Source: Chrysoperla carnea
Lineage: Eukaryota; Arthropoda; Insecta; Neuroptera; Chrysopidae
DNA length: 64,000 nt
Assembly (NCBI RefSeq): GCF_905475395.1
Contig: NC_058338.1
Coordinates: forward strand, 7,392,935-7,456,934
Reading direction: 5' to 3'
Positions 36,475 to 48,689 of this stretch are shown one piece after another. Position numbers and translations under genes: made by a program. The stretch's first letter is position 1; the number at the start of each line of letters is the position of its first letter. Under the pieces are notes generated by a model, which searched no databases, was not told where the DNA came from, and saw only the letters and a program-made list of their open reading frames with translations.

Positions 36475-37145
36475 TTCATTTATGCTTAATTAAGATGTTG
36501 AGAGGATTGACACTTTATTTTCTTAATTAATATCAATGATTGCATACATTTGATGTTTCTAAACCCATTTTTCTCATTCATCAGGTCAACATACCCCTAG
36601 TGATTAGTCAACTTAACTCAAGAACGGGGTAGGTTGACTCGTTTTTCTCATTCTATAAAATCGAGTTTGTACACTATATTGTAATTGGTAGCGAACTAAT
36701 TGGCATTTTTTCCAAAGCTTAATAGTGTCACTATCGATAGAATTGCTTCTTATAAAAATAAATACTAAAGCAATAAAAATACAAACGTTTAAACTGAAAA
36801 TTGGTCCTCGGTCTTCGGTCTGCCCTAGCTTGATATATTTCATATATTCATGGTATAAACATAACTCCTGTTATTTAAAGCGGAAAAAAAATTTCTCTAG
36901 TCTGTATTATAGATTCTTAAACTTCGTAAAAAAGTAAGTAAAGCAAATTCTAATTATCAAAAGTCGAACTTTATGCGACAGATTTAAAACGTTTGCTACG
37001 AAAGCACTACCTGCACTGGCCACTTTATGTTGTTTTGTATGAGCGTAGAAGGATTTGAAAGTATTCCGTTTGACACGACGCAAAAACCTACTTCTAAATG
37101 ATTGGCATTTTATAAAACAATTGTAGCAAATAAATTATTTAATAA

Positions 37146-37250
37146 CTAGTCGTAACCCGCTCGCTTCACTAAACGATACCAGTTCAAAGACTCGTATATG
37201 TATTTGATAGACTATAGCGAAAGCATACACAGGTAAACCTTTAATTTCAA
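37146..37250 (-). mobile_element. Helitron-like 3' end
   Basis: On the minus strand it ends GAAGCGAGCGGGTTACGACTAG before T, a CTRR end preceded by a short GC-rich stem. The same end type occurs at 42983. The left boundary is certain; the extent into 37250 is a guess. Confidence 0.5.
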
Positions 37251-37915
37251 GCTTAATTCACCTATTCTCAAGTTTTTAAGGCTTTACGAACACTAGGACA
37301 ATTTTATATTTTTTATTTGAAGTTGGACTAGGTCTAAATCAGTTCTGAAAATTTTAGGGCGCATGCCCGATTATTTAAATAAATAAATGACTTCAAAAGT
37401 AGGCATATTCAAACTTATTTTTTTCATGTAAGGTCATAAAACTAATTAAAACAACTAACTCCTTTTTCGAGTAATTCTAATCTTCAAGCATTGTCGATCT
37501 AAGTACTTTTTTCTTTGAGTATTTGGTAGGCATTTGAAAATGTATCTTCTTTACAAATATTGATACTATCCAATACGTTTTCGCCAAAATTTAACTTCAT
37601 CGTCCTGTTCTTGTTCTGCCTTTCATAAATGGCTGCATAAACAGGACTGTATTATTAGTGCAAATTTATGTGGAGAGATTCTCAATGGGGGGGGGGGGGA
37701 GCCTAAAATAACTTAACTACTCACACGCACGGGCTGGACGTAAAAAAGTCCGTTTTCGTGAGAAAGGCAGACAGACAGACTTGTTTTCGAATTTATATTA
37801 TTTGTTAGAAAGAATATAAAACAAATTTTACACCAAAATTTAAATTAAACATGTATTGTTCCGTATTCCAAAATTTATGTTTGTGGTTTGACTGGGTCAA
37901 GGCCATTTTTTTATA

Positions 37916-38237
37916 CAGTAGAACCTCGATAAGTTAAAGTCCAAGGGAAACACAAAATATTTTAAGTTATAGAGGTTTTAAGTTATCAAGGGTCTATGTT
38001 AGGTAAAGGTTAATATAGAGGTATGTACATGTTTCTATGTACCCTAGTTAATATAGAGGTATGTACATGTTTCTATGTAGTTACTGAGGGCCTATACAGA
38101 GATTATTTATTTAAGTTATAGAGGTTGCGTCTTTTAAGTTATAGAGGTTTTGGGCTCTGATGGGAAGGGAACATAGTATTTTTTGAAGTAACAGAGGTTT
38201 TTATGTTACCGAGGTTTAAGTTATCGAGGTTCTACTG
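37916..38237. mobile_element. Tigger-type MITE with TA target duplication
   Basis: CAGTAGAACCTCGATAA at the left and TTATCGAGGTTCTACTG at the right are perfect 17-bp TIRs flanked by TA on both sides, as in pogo/Tigger elements. Inside, a ~45-bp unit (TTAATATAGAGGTATGTACA and on) is directly duplicated at about 38009 and 38047. The motif AAGTTATAGAGGTTT recurs several times. Confidence 0.85.
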
Positions 38238-38473
38238 TATACAAATTTAAAGTAAATGAATTTCAAAAAATATGAATATTATTGTTATTATTAGAAAATT
38301 TATGTTATTATTAGAAAATTTATTACAATGTATTCCTATATTACCGGAAAAAATCTAATATAACTACGCAAATTATTAAAATAAAATTTGAATTGTTCAA
38401 TATTTTGGTACAAGTGTTTTAAGCAGAAAAGTTTTGTTCTTTGTGTGATTCTTTGTGTTCCGGGTGTTACAAA

Positions 38474-41400
38474 ATGTATGAAAATATCGTTAAGCCAACG
38501 AAGAAAAAGTTTGTGGAGAAAGTAACTCTATCACAATTATCACAGAATGTACCATCAATTAGTGAATTTTATGCTGATCAAAACATTTTGATTACTGGCG
38601 GTACTGGTTTTATGGGCAAAGTTTTAATTGAGAAACTACTTCGTTCATGTCCAAAAATTAAGGGCATTTATTTATTATTGCGCTCAAAGAAAAATTATAC
38701 GGATCAACAAAGATTAAATAAAATCTTCGATATAGCTGTAAGTTTTCATGATATTCCTAGTTATTGATAGTTATTAGGGATTCAAATTTGTGATAAAGTG
38801 TAAGACTGAGAAATATTTTTCCACATATTTTAGTCAGTTTATACTTGACTTGTTACCTGACATGCACTACTTTCTTCCAGTTTCACAATATACGTATTTC
38901 AATACCACTTTCTTTTAGTTATTTGACAGAGTTAAAGAAGAATGTCCAGAATCGTTCTCAAAAGTAAAAATAATTAAAGGAGATATCAGCAAACTAGAAT
39001 ATGGTTTATCTGATTCTGATTTAGAATTTATAATAAATGAAATAAACATTGTATTCCATGTGGCAGCATCTGTTCGTTTTGATGATCCTTTAAAGGATGC
39101 CATTTTAATTAATACCCGAGGAACCAGGGAAATGTTAAAAATACTTAAACAAATGCAAAATTTAAAGGTAATAAATTAAACATATATATCGAATCTTCCG
39201 TAAAATTGACTGCTCCCCATTAACACATTGCAAGATTTAACCCGTTGTGTATCAATTTTATCCAAACAGGATCACTAATAATTAAACTTGACGTCATAGA
39301 AAGTGCTATTAACGCCCACAAATGATAATCCATTTTCTTCTTTAAGATAAATCCGTTGCAAGTAGTATATTTCTGCTCAGTGACTCATTTCGGTTTGACG
39401 CAGCCGCTATTTTTGAGGACTTATGTTTGATACATTAATAGACCAAAACAAGGAACAGTATAATTATAAAGCAGTTATTTTTTCTGGATATAGTTGATTA
39501 CTGCATTGATCGCGAATTATAAAGTTTTTTCTGTGATTAGGTTTTCGTGTACACGTCAACCACTTATTGTAATGTCGATAAAGACGTGGATGAAATTGAG
39601 GAAAAGGTTTATAAGGCAACAACGGATTGGAAAACAATGATAAAAGCAGCTGAAAATATGGATGAAAATGTACTCAATTTTCTTGAACAAAAGTATGTCA
39701 TTTGTAAATTTTGCGCTCAAAGCTAGCATTATAAATCAATTTAATGAATTCGTTTAATTTTAGAATTTTAAATAAGTATCCAAATACGTATACTTTTTCC
39801 AAAAATCTTGCTGAAGAAATTCTATTTGAAAGTTGTGAAGATATTCCAACAGTTATTTTTCGTCCTACAGTCGGTAAAATTTTAGTTACTATTTTCTTTC
39901 TTTAATGTTCATGGACTTGGCCCTAGAGGAACCATCCGATTAGACCAATAAAAGATTGAATGTTGAACTGGCTACTTAGAAAAATGATTTTTTCATTAAT
40001 CATTTAAGGCTGCTCTTTCCAGAAGCGCTCAAAAGAAGAATATTCTATCCGGACTTCCCAGAAGGCTAACATGGAAAAGCATGTTCTAGCTTCACTCTAA
40101 TCTGAGCTCGAATTTGATATATAAAGTCTTGCAATTTATTTTATGACTCCAAATGCTTCTGAAACATTTTTTACAATACAATATTTATGTTTTGCCTTAG
40201 TGGTTGGTTCGGAGAGGGAACCAATGCCTGGATGGGTTGATAACTTCAATGGACCTATGGGTCTAGTTACAGGAGTTCAGACTGGCGTACTTCGTACAGT
40301 GTTAATTGACGGTGCAAAAAAGGTAGATTGGGTTCCTGTTGACAGAGCTATAAATGGAATAATATCATCAGCATGGTATAAGGCTTTAGAACAGACTGAT
40401 CGTAATAATTGGTAATATTTTATAACCAGTAACTATAATTTCATGTTTTCCCAAACAGCGAATAGTATAGAAGAAGGATGGTATCGTAAATTTCAGTAGC
40501 TGCTAACAGTAGGCGTATGGGTCGTGTTGCACGAAATAAGTTTGAGTATCTTTATGCTTCTTGGGCGGTTAAATCAAAATTCAGTTAGTCTTACAAAAAA
40601 AAGTACTTTAATGTTTTTTGTTGGAAATTTCCTAATATACAAACTTGATAATTCCTATTTTTACAATAACAGTGACCGTTTATTTTGTGTTATTTGATTC
40701 CGATTTGGGATTTTGTTTAGAACCACAAATAAAAGGTTCATGCAAAAATCCTGCTTTCCGGAAATTTTAATCAATCAAAAAACAAATATATACTCGCGAA
40801 AAAATAACTGTCTCGAAGCAACCTAGCCAACGTGTATTAGGTACTTATTTAATAATTTAATGTTTGTAGCTTGGTAATTAACTCATCAACCAGTGATTTT
40901 ATACAATTTAATAATAGCGTATTGTTTGATCCTGGTACTGAGATAGCTAAAAGAAATCCACCGAATCAACTATTATGGTATCCATTTTGTTTCCACACGT
41001 CAAATAAATATTTATATTGGTTTTACTTTGTAACACTGCACTTGATTCCAGCAATATTTTTAAGTGTTTTATTGAAAATAAGTAATCAGAGATTAAAGTA
41101 AGCATAAATTGAGTATTAAAATTTTAAAATAAAAAACAGTTAAGTATTTTTGGTCGGAAATTGTTTCTTGGCGCAGCCGGTAGGATCAAGATTCAATCCA
41201 AGATGCCTATGACATGCCTTTCTTTGGCTTGAAAGAACTATCTCATTAAAGGCTGGCAGAGGAATTCTGTCGCGTACTGCAAACAGCGTTAACGCTTTTG
41301 TTTTTACGTATGTCAACTACACAAAATAGATTCATTCCCATCAAACTTGTTTCAATTATAAGTTCTGTTCTAGAAAGCAAAACCGACTTTCGAAACTTTT

Positions 41401-42697
41401 TTCAATTCTTGTAAATAAAATTTTTTTTAGATTATTTAAGTTATATCGCCGAATATATTTTGCAAATATGAAGCTTGCACCGTTTACATTAAATGAATTT
41501 AAATTTAAAAATGATAATTTTAAATCTTTGCAAGCAATATTGAAACCAGAAGATGTTGATAAGTTCTCGGTGAGTATATTAAAACAAAACAGATAGTTTG
41601 AAATACGTATAAATGAAACAATTTTATTTAAAATTTATAGGTGGATTATTCTGGGGTTGTAGTTTTGGATCATTTTGAATTGCAAATAGATGGCATAATA
41701 CGGTATCTATTAAAAGATAAGAATTATTCAAAAGATACATTTGATAAACGAGTGTTTAATTTAAAAATGTAAGATTTTATTTTGATCTACATAAATTATA
41801 TTCTATAATTCTTCCATGATGCAGTGACCATGATCAGTAAATAATCTTTTTTTTAAGCAGATGTTCTCTCTGTATACGGCGTCCACTTTAAAAAGTGCAT
41901 TCGTTGTATGAGCGAACTATTTTCTCACCACGGCCATTATTATAATAACAGCCGATTCGTTAGCGAGGAAAATGATTCCAAACTCGTTACTACTCGGGGG
42001 TTTTTGGGGTCGAATATTGTAACAGAACACGAATATTGTAACAGAATTGATATCCGAGGTACTTGGTGGCGAAGGTGAACGGTATTCGTGGAGGACACGG
42101 GAAATTTGTTAAATAATTAGTCCAAACTTCTCCTAAATAATTAATTGCCTTTATATAAATCTAGCAAATGTAAGCAATACTCGCGTATTGAATCAAAAAT
42201 TGATGCCAGTTTCCCAGAATTTTCTTGGACGATAGTTGAAACGTAATGGTCTTGATTTAAGTCACTGCGTCATATAAAGTTTTTAAATGAGTGCGTGATG
42301 TAAAAGAACCCCGCAACATACGTATGGAAAATAGCATTTGGCTGTCGAACATACATTTTGAAAATTTGAGAAATGTTAGTGTTATAGTTCTTGAAGAGTG
42401 TAGAACAAAAGTTGCTTTGGTCATAAACCTAAAAAATTTTCGATTTATTTAACTCTAGTTTACCTGTTTTATCACAAATTCTAATTGAAAAATCAAATTT
42501 GTAGAATGTTTGGCCGAAATCTATTTCCCTAAGCATTGTACCGAATCCTTTGTTGATATATTTAAAAAAAATACTAATTTATCTTTATTTACAGAAAATT
42601 TTTTCTGCATGTTGCGGTAATTAGTCTTTTACTTATTGGTTCTATGTTCGTTTTGAATCGTTATGTTGGAAAATTTGTGTACAAACGATACTTTTAG
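38474..42697 (+). CDS. Fatty acyl-CoA reductase FAR6 (9 exons, 527 aa)
   Basis: Exons: 38474-38737, 38919-39167, 39541-39692, 39764-39873, 40201-40411, 40870-41097, 41431-41569, 41641-41768, 42595-42697. It has the shortest N-terminus of the array: MYENIVKPTKKKF starts ten residues later than FAR1-4, so the cofactor motif is at 41-48 and the catalytic pair at Y231 and K235. The ATG follows TTACAAA. Exon 1 ends DIA instead of the usual NIP or DIP. Exon 3 has VFVYTSTTY in place of VFLHTSTTY or VYLHTSTTY. Exon 7 has LYRRIYFANMK. The tail is YKRYF. Introns 1 and 8 align with those of FAR7. Confidence 0.93.
41168..41290 (+). repeat. SINE-like dispersed repeat, FAR6 intron 6
   Basis: TTGGCGCAGCCGGTAGGATC resembles a tRNA A-box region, and AGATTCAATCC resembles a B box. 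Similarity continues to GAGGAATTCTGTCGCGTACT. The 3' two thirds recur at 44660-44795 and the first 20 bp at 47658-47677 in the same intron of FAR7. A tRNA origin is a guess from the boxes. Confidence 0.45.
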
Positions 42698-42703
42698 ATA
42701 ACG

Positions 42704-42709
42704 AATAAA
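42704..42709 (+). terminator. Poly(A) signal of FAR6
   Basis: AATAAA lies 7 bp after the TAG stop. Confidence 0.6.
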
Positions 42710-42982
42710 ACTTTTACTTAAAATTAATTGGTATAATTTTTTTTTTTTCATCAAACATCTCTTATTTAGAAAACTTGTTTTGAGACGTTCCAATTTCGAT
42801 GGCTTCAAATTGTCCAGGTTTTGTATTTACATTAGTGTATCAACCTGAATACAATACATTTGATACCGGACGCTTTTGATATTCATTTTGGGGTAAAATA
42901 AAAAACAATGGTGGGAAAAAAAACAAGGTTAAAATAATTATCATTTTATTAAAATACTGAAACTATTAAAATTATTTAATAA

Positions 42983-43060
42983 CTAGGCGTAACCCGTCCG
43001 CTTCGTCGAACGATTTTAATTATTCGAAGGAAAATACGCTAATACGAGTGTTCTTAGCTA
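42983..43060 (-). mobile_element. Helitron-like 3' end, second copy
   Basis: On the minus strand it reads CGAAGCGGACGGGTTACGCCTAG before T, like 37146. The distal boundary is not resolved. Confidence 0.5.
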
Positions 43061-43822
43061 TGTTTCAAGTGCGAGATTAGTGTTCCGCACCCGAAAAAAT
43101 TAACAAATTGGCGATGATCTTCAAAATTGATTCAGTTTGGAAAAGGCATGACATATAACTTTAACATATAAATAATTACTATGGAAATGAATGATCAAAT
43201 AAACCTGGCTCAATTCATTTTGAAAAGTGAAATGGTAAAATAATTAGATAATTCAAAATAATAATTCAAAAGAACAAACTCAACTCATAAATTTCCATTT
43301 TAAATTAAAATATTTCCAAAAATTTGTCCCAAAAAATGATAGCTCTCTAAGTATCCTTTTCATCTCATCTGATATCCTTGACCATCACTTTGATATTGGT
43401 TTAAGAAGGAGTGTTATAAGTTTAAAGTGTCTATCTGTGCGTCGGTGCGTTTCTCAGTGGCATCGTAGCACCTAAACGGTCAAACCGCTTTGATTGAGAA
43501 GGTTTTGTCGGGGGTTTTTTAAATTTCAATTGTTTCAAGTTTTTAAATTTCAAGTGATATTTTCAAAAATAAACCACCACCTTGTTTATTCACCGATTAC
43601 TAGGTATTTCCATAATTAAATTCTTTGAAATACAAACAACGAAACATACAGAAAGTGTTACTATCGAATTTATAATATTAACAAGTAAAATAAAATTGAA
43701 AGTATTAACACGTATTGTTTCGTATTCCAAAACTTGCACTTCTGGCCTGGGCCAAGGATATTGAATAAGTAGATATGTAAAGCATTCAAACTTTCAAAAC
43801 ATATACAATTATATTTTAAAAA

Positions 43823-43963
43823 TAGCGCAAGAGTTGCGTTAGCTAACCGAATTCCCCCAAAGATTGAAAAAAATTACAAATTCTTAAAATCGAATATTAC
43901 ATTTTCAAGAATTTTTATTTCGAAAACTAAGCATCTAAAGAAAAAAAATACAGCAGTACTTTT
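43823..43963 (+). repeat. Dispersed repeat, copy 2
   Basis: It pairs with 3424-3575: GTTGCGTTAGCTAACCGAAT at the left, then TTCTTAAAATCGAATATTAC and CGAAAACTAAGCATCTAAAG. Confidence 0.5.
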
Positions 43964-44659
43964 TTGCTTAAAACTGATCAACAAATACTAACATATTTTT
44001 TATTTAATAAATCTGTCGATTTTAGTCTCATTAGCGAACTTGACCTTTCAAATATCAAAACCCTTCTTCAGACCAAATTTTATTCAAATCGGACTTAAAT
44101 TGCGACGACCGCTGGAGAACATCTATTAGGTATGAAATTTTTCAAAATTCCATCATCAGTACAAGAGCAATAGCTCCATTTCCTTCGGAAATTCCCTAAT
44201 ATGCAAACCTATGCATAAGTATTGCTGTTAAATATTAATTAGATAAGTGAGTGAGTCTCTAAAAGGCTCTTACCCCGTGGCTAATTTTACCTTTTATACG
44301 CCCTTTTGTTTAATAGATGAAAATAGATTATTATTATCTACGTTGAATTGACTTTGATTTTCTTCTTTTCATGGCTAAATCGGTAAAACGTTTGGTAAAT
44401 GTTTAATGATTATGCTAATTGACTCGACAGTCGTCGATTAAGGTGCCACTACCTAACAATCTTCAAAAGATTTTTTTTTAGGAATTTTTTTAACACTATT
44501 GTTCTTGGATCACCTTATATTTTGCATCAATTCTAAAGAACTAAATTTTAATTTTTTGAGTAGATTATTACAAATATTTCAATCAATTTTTGTGGAATCT
44601 ATTAAAATTGCGAAAAATGACAAACTAATGTTCGTGTTTTTATTAGAAACCTGTAACGA

Positions 44660-44795
44660 CGTGCATATTACTAACTTCCAAGGACAAGACTCAATCCAAG
44701 AGGTCTATAGGAAATGTCTTTCTTTGATTTGAGAGAAAAATCTCATTACAGAGGTAGCAGAGGAATTCTGTAACGTACTGCAGACACCAGTATAA
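44660..44795 (+). repeat. SINE-like repeat, 5'-truncated copy
   Basis: Similarity to 41190-41290 starts at GACTCAATCCAAGA and runs through GAAATGTCTTTCTTTGATTT to GAATTCTGTAACGTACTGCA. Confidence 0.45.
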
Positions 44796-45390
44796 ACTTT
44801 TTTAACACTATTGTTTTGAGTCACCTTATATTTTGCATCAATTCATCAAAAATTGCATCAATTTCAATACAATTGTTCTTAAATATTAAAAAAAAAAACT
44901 CGTGAGCAGCAGAGCTCCATCAATAAAGTCATATTTTCCCCTAGTTATTCAATTATTTAATTTTTTCTACTGAAATGGAATTTTGATATTTTCATGTTTT
45001 TGAACGTATAAAACATTAACATCAAATTGCTGAAAGAAAAGCTGGAGTTTCGCCACTATCAAAAGGCTGTTTTGAAGCCCCGTGAAAATAGCATAATTGG
45101 ATTCGTTTGTTCATCATTTGTCCACATTTATACACCCAAAATTTTTATCCTTTAATTTTCAGGAAATTCATATTTTCTTCAGCTCCTCCAAATGCGAATT
45201 TTCACAAAGTGAGAATGTCATTCGTTAGACAACGGTTTGTCCACCCAAAACAGTGCGTAAGACTACATTTTCGGAGAAAATATAACTAAATTAAATATTG
45301 CAAATAAAAAAAAATATATTTTAATAATCGTGGTTTAAAGCACAAGATTTATTCTTTGTATGGTTCTGTGTTCTGTGTCGAGTTCTCAAA

Positions 45391-48300
45391 ATGTTTGTAA
45401 ATTATATTGTTGAAGAAAATATCGTTAAGCCAAAGAAGAAAGTGTTTGTGGAGAAAGTAACTCTATCACAGTTATCAGAGGATGTACCATCAATTAGTGA
45501 ATTTTATGCTGATCAAAACATTTTGATAACTGGCGGTACTGGTTTTATGGGAAAAGTTTTAATTGAGAAATTACTTCGTTCATGTCCAAAAATTAAAGGA
45601 ATTTATTTAATAATGCGTTCGAAAAAAAATTATACGGATGAACAAAGATTAAATAAAATGTTTAATATACCTGTAAGTGTTAAACAAATATACTGATAGT
45701 TATTAGGGGTTCAAATTTGTGATAAAGTGTATAATCCTGGGAAATGTTTTTCCACATTTTGACCTGGCATGCAATCCTTCATTCTCCTTTCACAATATAC
45801 GTAATCAATTCCACTTTCTTTTAGTTATTTGACAGATTAAAAGTTGAATATCCAGAATCATTATCAAAAGTAAAAATAATTAAAGGAGATATCAGTGAAC
45901 TAGAATATGGTTTATCTGATTCTGATTTGGAATTTATAATAAATGAAATAAATATTGTATTCCATGTGGCAGCATCTGTTCGTTTCGATGATTCTTTGAA
46001 GGATGCCATTTTAATTAATACACGAGGAACTAGAGAAATGTTAAGGATACTTAAACAAATGCAACATTTAAAGGTAATCAATTAAAAAAATTTATATCGA
46101 ACGTTCCGTGAAATTGACTGCTCCCCGTTAAAATACTGAATGATTTAACCCGTTGTGCATCAATGTTATCCAGATTGAATATAACGGTTTACTTCCTTGA
46201 TCGCAAATTATAAAGTTCTTTCTGTGACTAGGTTTTCCTGTATACGTCAACCACTTATTGTAATATCGATAAAGACGTGGACGCAATCGAAGAAAAGGTT
46301 TATGAGGCGGCAACGAATTGGAAAACTATGATTAAAGCGGCTGAAAATATGGATGAAAATGTGCTCAATTTTCTTGAACAAAAGTATGTTGTTTGTAAAG
46401 TTTGCTCAAAGTTAGCATTTTAAGTGAATTTAATGAATTCGTTTAATTTTAGAATTTTAAATAAGTTTCCGAATACGTATACATTTTCAAAAAATCTTGC
46501 TGAAGAACTTCTCTCTGAAAGTTGTCAAGATATACCAAAAGTTATATTTCGTCCTACAGTCGGTAAATTTTTAAGTTATAATTATTTTTGTTTTTTTAAA
46601 TTTTGCTAGACTTGCGGGTGTAAGAAAATCTGCGTAGGTACATTTTTGATAGAAAAGTCTATTCTAGCTTCAGCTTAAATTGAATTTAAATTTCATATAC
46701 CAACAAAGGTCAAGCAATTTACTTTATGACTCTAAACTAAATGCTTATGAAAGATTTTTTAACAGTATAAAATAGCTATATCTTGTCTTAGTGATTGTTT
46801 CGGAGAAGGAACCAATGCCTGGCTGGGTTGATAACTACAATGGACCAATGGGTCTAATTAGTGGAGTTCAGACTGGCGTACTACATACAATTTTCGTAGA
46901 CGGTAATGCTAAGTTAGATTGGGTGCCTGTTGACAGAGCTATAAATGGAATGATAGCATCAGCATGGTACAAGGCTTTAGAACAAACTGATCGTAATCAA
47001 TGGTAATATTATATGATTTGTAAACATAAATTCATGCTCATTGACGAATCTAAAAACGCTTCCCATGTTTTCACAAAGTGTAGAAAAAGGATCGGTATTT
47101 TCCGTTTGGAAATCTAAAATATGGTACCTTTATGCTTTTTGGGCAGCTGAATCAAAATTCAGAAGTTATCAAGATCAAAACTTATCCAGTCTTTTGTTTT
47201 GAAGAATTTCGTTTCGCTTGAATCTTTCAAAAAATTCACCTGAGGATACAAATTATAGGAAGCTTGTGAAAATATATATGAATACCACGAAAAATTACTG
47301 TCTAAAAGTACCTTTCAAAGGAAGTGTTACTTAAAGTATTTTTTTTTTTTAGCTTAGTAATTAACTCATCAACCAGTGATTTTATAAATTTTAATAATAG
47401 CGTATTATTTGATCTTGGTGTGACTAAAATAATAAAAAATCCACCGAATCAACTATTATGGTATCCATTTTGTTTCCCTACTTCGAATAAATATTTATAT
47501 TGGTTTTATTTTGTAACACTGCACCTAATTCCAGCAATATTTTTAAGTGTTTTATTGAAAATAAGTAATCAGAGATTAAAGTAAGTAAAAATTGTTAATT
47601 AAATAATCTTAAATTAAAAATAATCAGATTATATTTAGGTAAAATCACGAAAAAATTCTTGGCGCAGCCGGTAGGAGAGTAACTTTTAGCAAAAAATAAA
47701 TATTATTAAAAAATAATCAATAATAATTACCCTTTCATAAAAAATCGATTAAAAAATAATTTATTTTTGAATAAAAATAGTTTTTTTTAATGGAAATAAT
47801 TTTTGTTTTTAAATTTTCAAAAGTAACATTGTTTTAGTTTATTTAAATTATATCGCCAAGTATTTTATGCAAATATGAAGCTTGCACCGTTCACGCTAAA
47901 TGAGTGGACATTTAAAAATGATAATTTTAAATCGTTGCAAGCATTATTGAAACCAGAAGATATGGATAAGTTCTCGGTAAGTATTAAAACTAAAACAGAT
48001 AATTAGAAATATTTATAATTGAATAAAATTTATTTAAAATTTATAGGTAGATTATTCTGGGTTAACAATTCCGAAACTATTTGAAACTCAAATAGAGGGG
48101 ACAAAACGGTATCTATTAAAAGAAAATAACTTTTCAGAAAAAGCATTTCATAAACGAATGGTTAATTTAAAAAAGTAAGATGTTTTTAAGTATAGTTATT
48201 GAAATAAATATCACGATACTCGAAATAAAATCATTTTATTTCGAGTATCGTATCGCATCATACATACGTATGGAAAATAGCTTTCGTCTGTCGAACATAC

Positions 48301-48614
48301 TTTTTGAAAATTTGAGAAATGTTAGCTCTGAGAAAAGTAAAATAGGAGTTCCTATGGTCAGAAACCCAAAAAATTTTCAATTTATTTTTTTATTTTTACT
48401 AGTTTAACTGTTTTATCACAAATTCTATCTAAAAAAAGCTATTTTCCATAAGCATAATCCTTTGTTGATATTAACTAATAAAAAAATATATCGATTTTTC
48501 TTCATTTACAGAAAATTTTTTCAGCATGTCCTGTTAATAAGTCTTTTAATTATCGGTTCTCTTTTCGTCATTAATCGTTATACTGAAAGTTTTTTGTATA
48601 AACGTTACTTTTAG
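45391..48614 (+). CDS. Fatty acyl-CoA reductase FAR7 (9 exons, 533 aa)
   Basis: Exons: 45391-45672, 45825-46073, 46232-46383, 46453-46562, 46792-47002, 47353-47580, 47838-47976, 48047-48174, 48512-48614. This is the last and most compact gene of the array. The ATG (MFVNYIVEEN) follows TTCTCAAA. The cofactor motif is at 47-54 and the catalytic pair is Y237 and K241. Exon 5 opens VIVSEKEPMPGWVDNYNGPM. The junction of exons 8 and 9 gives NLKKKFFQHV: the split codon is AAA here, whereas the other copies have ATG, ATA or ATC. The C-terminal segment has NRYTESFLYKRYF, ending in the KRxx form. It shares intron 1 and intron 8 sequence with FAR6. No FAR sequence is found to its right. Confidence 0.93.
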
Positions 48615-48616
48615 AT

Positions 48617-48622
48617 AATAAA
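48617..48622 (+). terminator. Poly(A) signal of FAR7
   Basis: AATAAA begins 3 bp after the TAG stop. Confidence 0.6.
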
Positions 48623-48689
48623 TCGAATAGTTAAAATTACTTTTAATTTTTTTAATTTTTTCCCATAATATTCCTTTCCCCAGTAGTGT

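Larger units (their letters stand above)
36156..38473. other. Intergenic region FAR5-FAR6
   Basis: It contains a broken Tigger/pogo DDE transposase (36270-36474), a Helitron 3' end (37146), G-homopolymer runs near 37687, and a Tigger-type MITE (37916-38237). No intact gene is seen. Short open frames at 36613-36937 lie on both strands of the same AT-rich sequence and are not supported. Confidence 0.6.
42698..45390. other. Intergenic region FAR6-FAR7
   Basis: It contains a Helitron-like 3' end (42983), a dispersed repeat at 43400-43510 related to 17025-17165, another at 43823-43963 related to 3424-3575, and a partial SINE-like copy (44660-44795). The 60-codon frame at 45107-45289 just before FAR7 has no known relatives and I leave it out as a gene. 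Confidence 0.6.

Noticed and set aside
41168-41210. tRNA gene
   Set aside because: A- and B-box-like motifs are present, but no cloverleaf or anticodon arm can be drawn and the sequence is repeated. A SINE-like repeat fits better.
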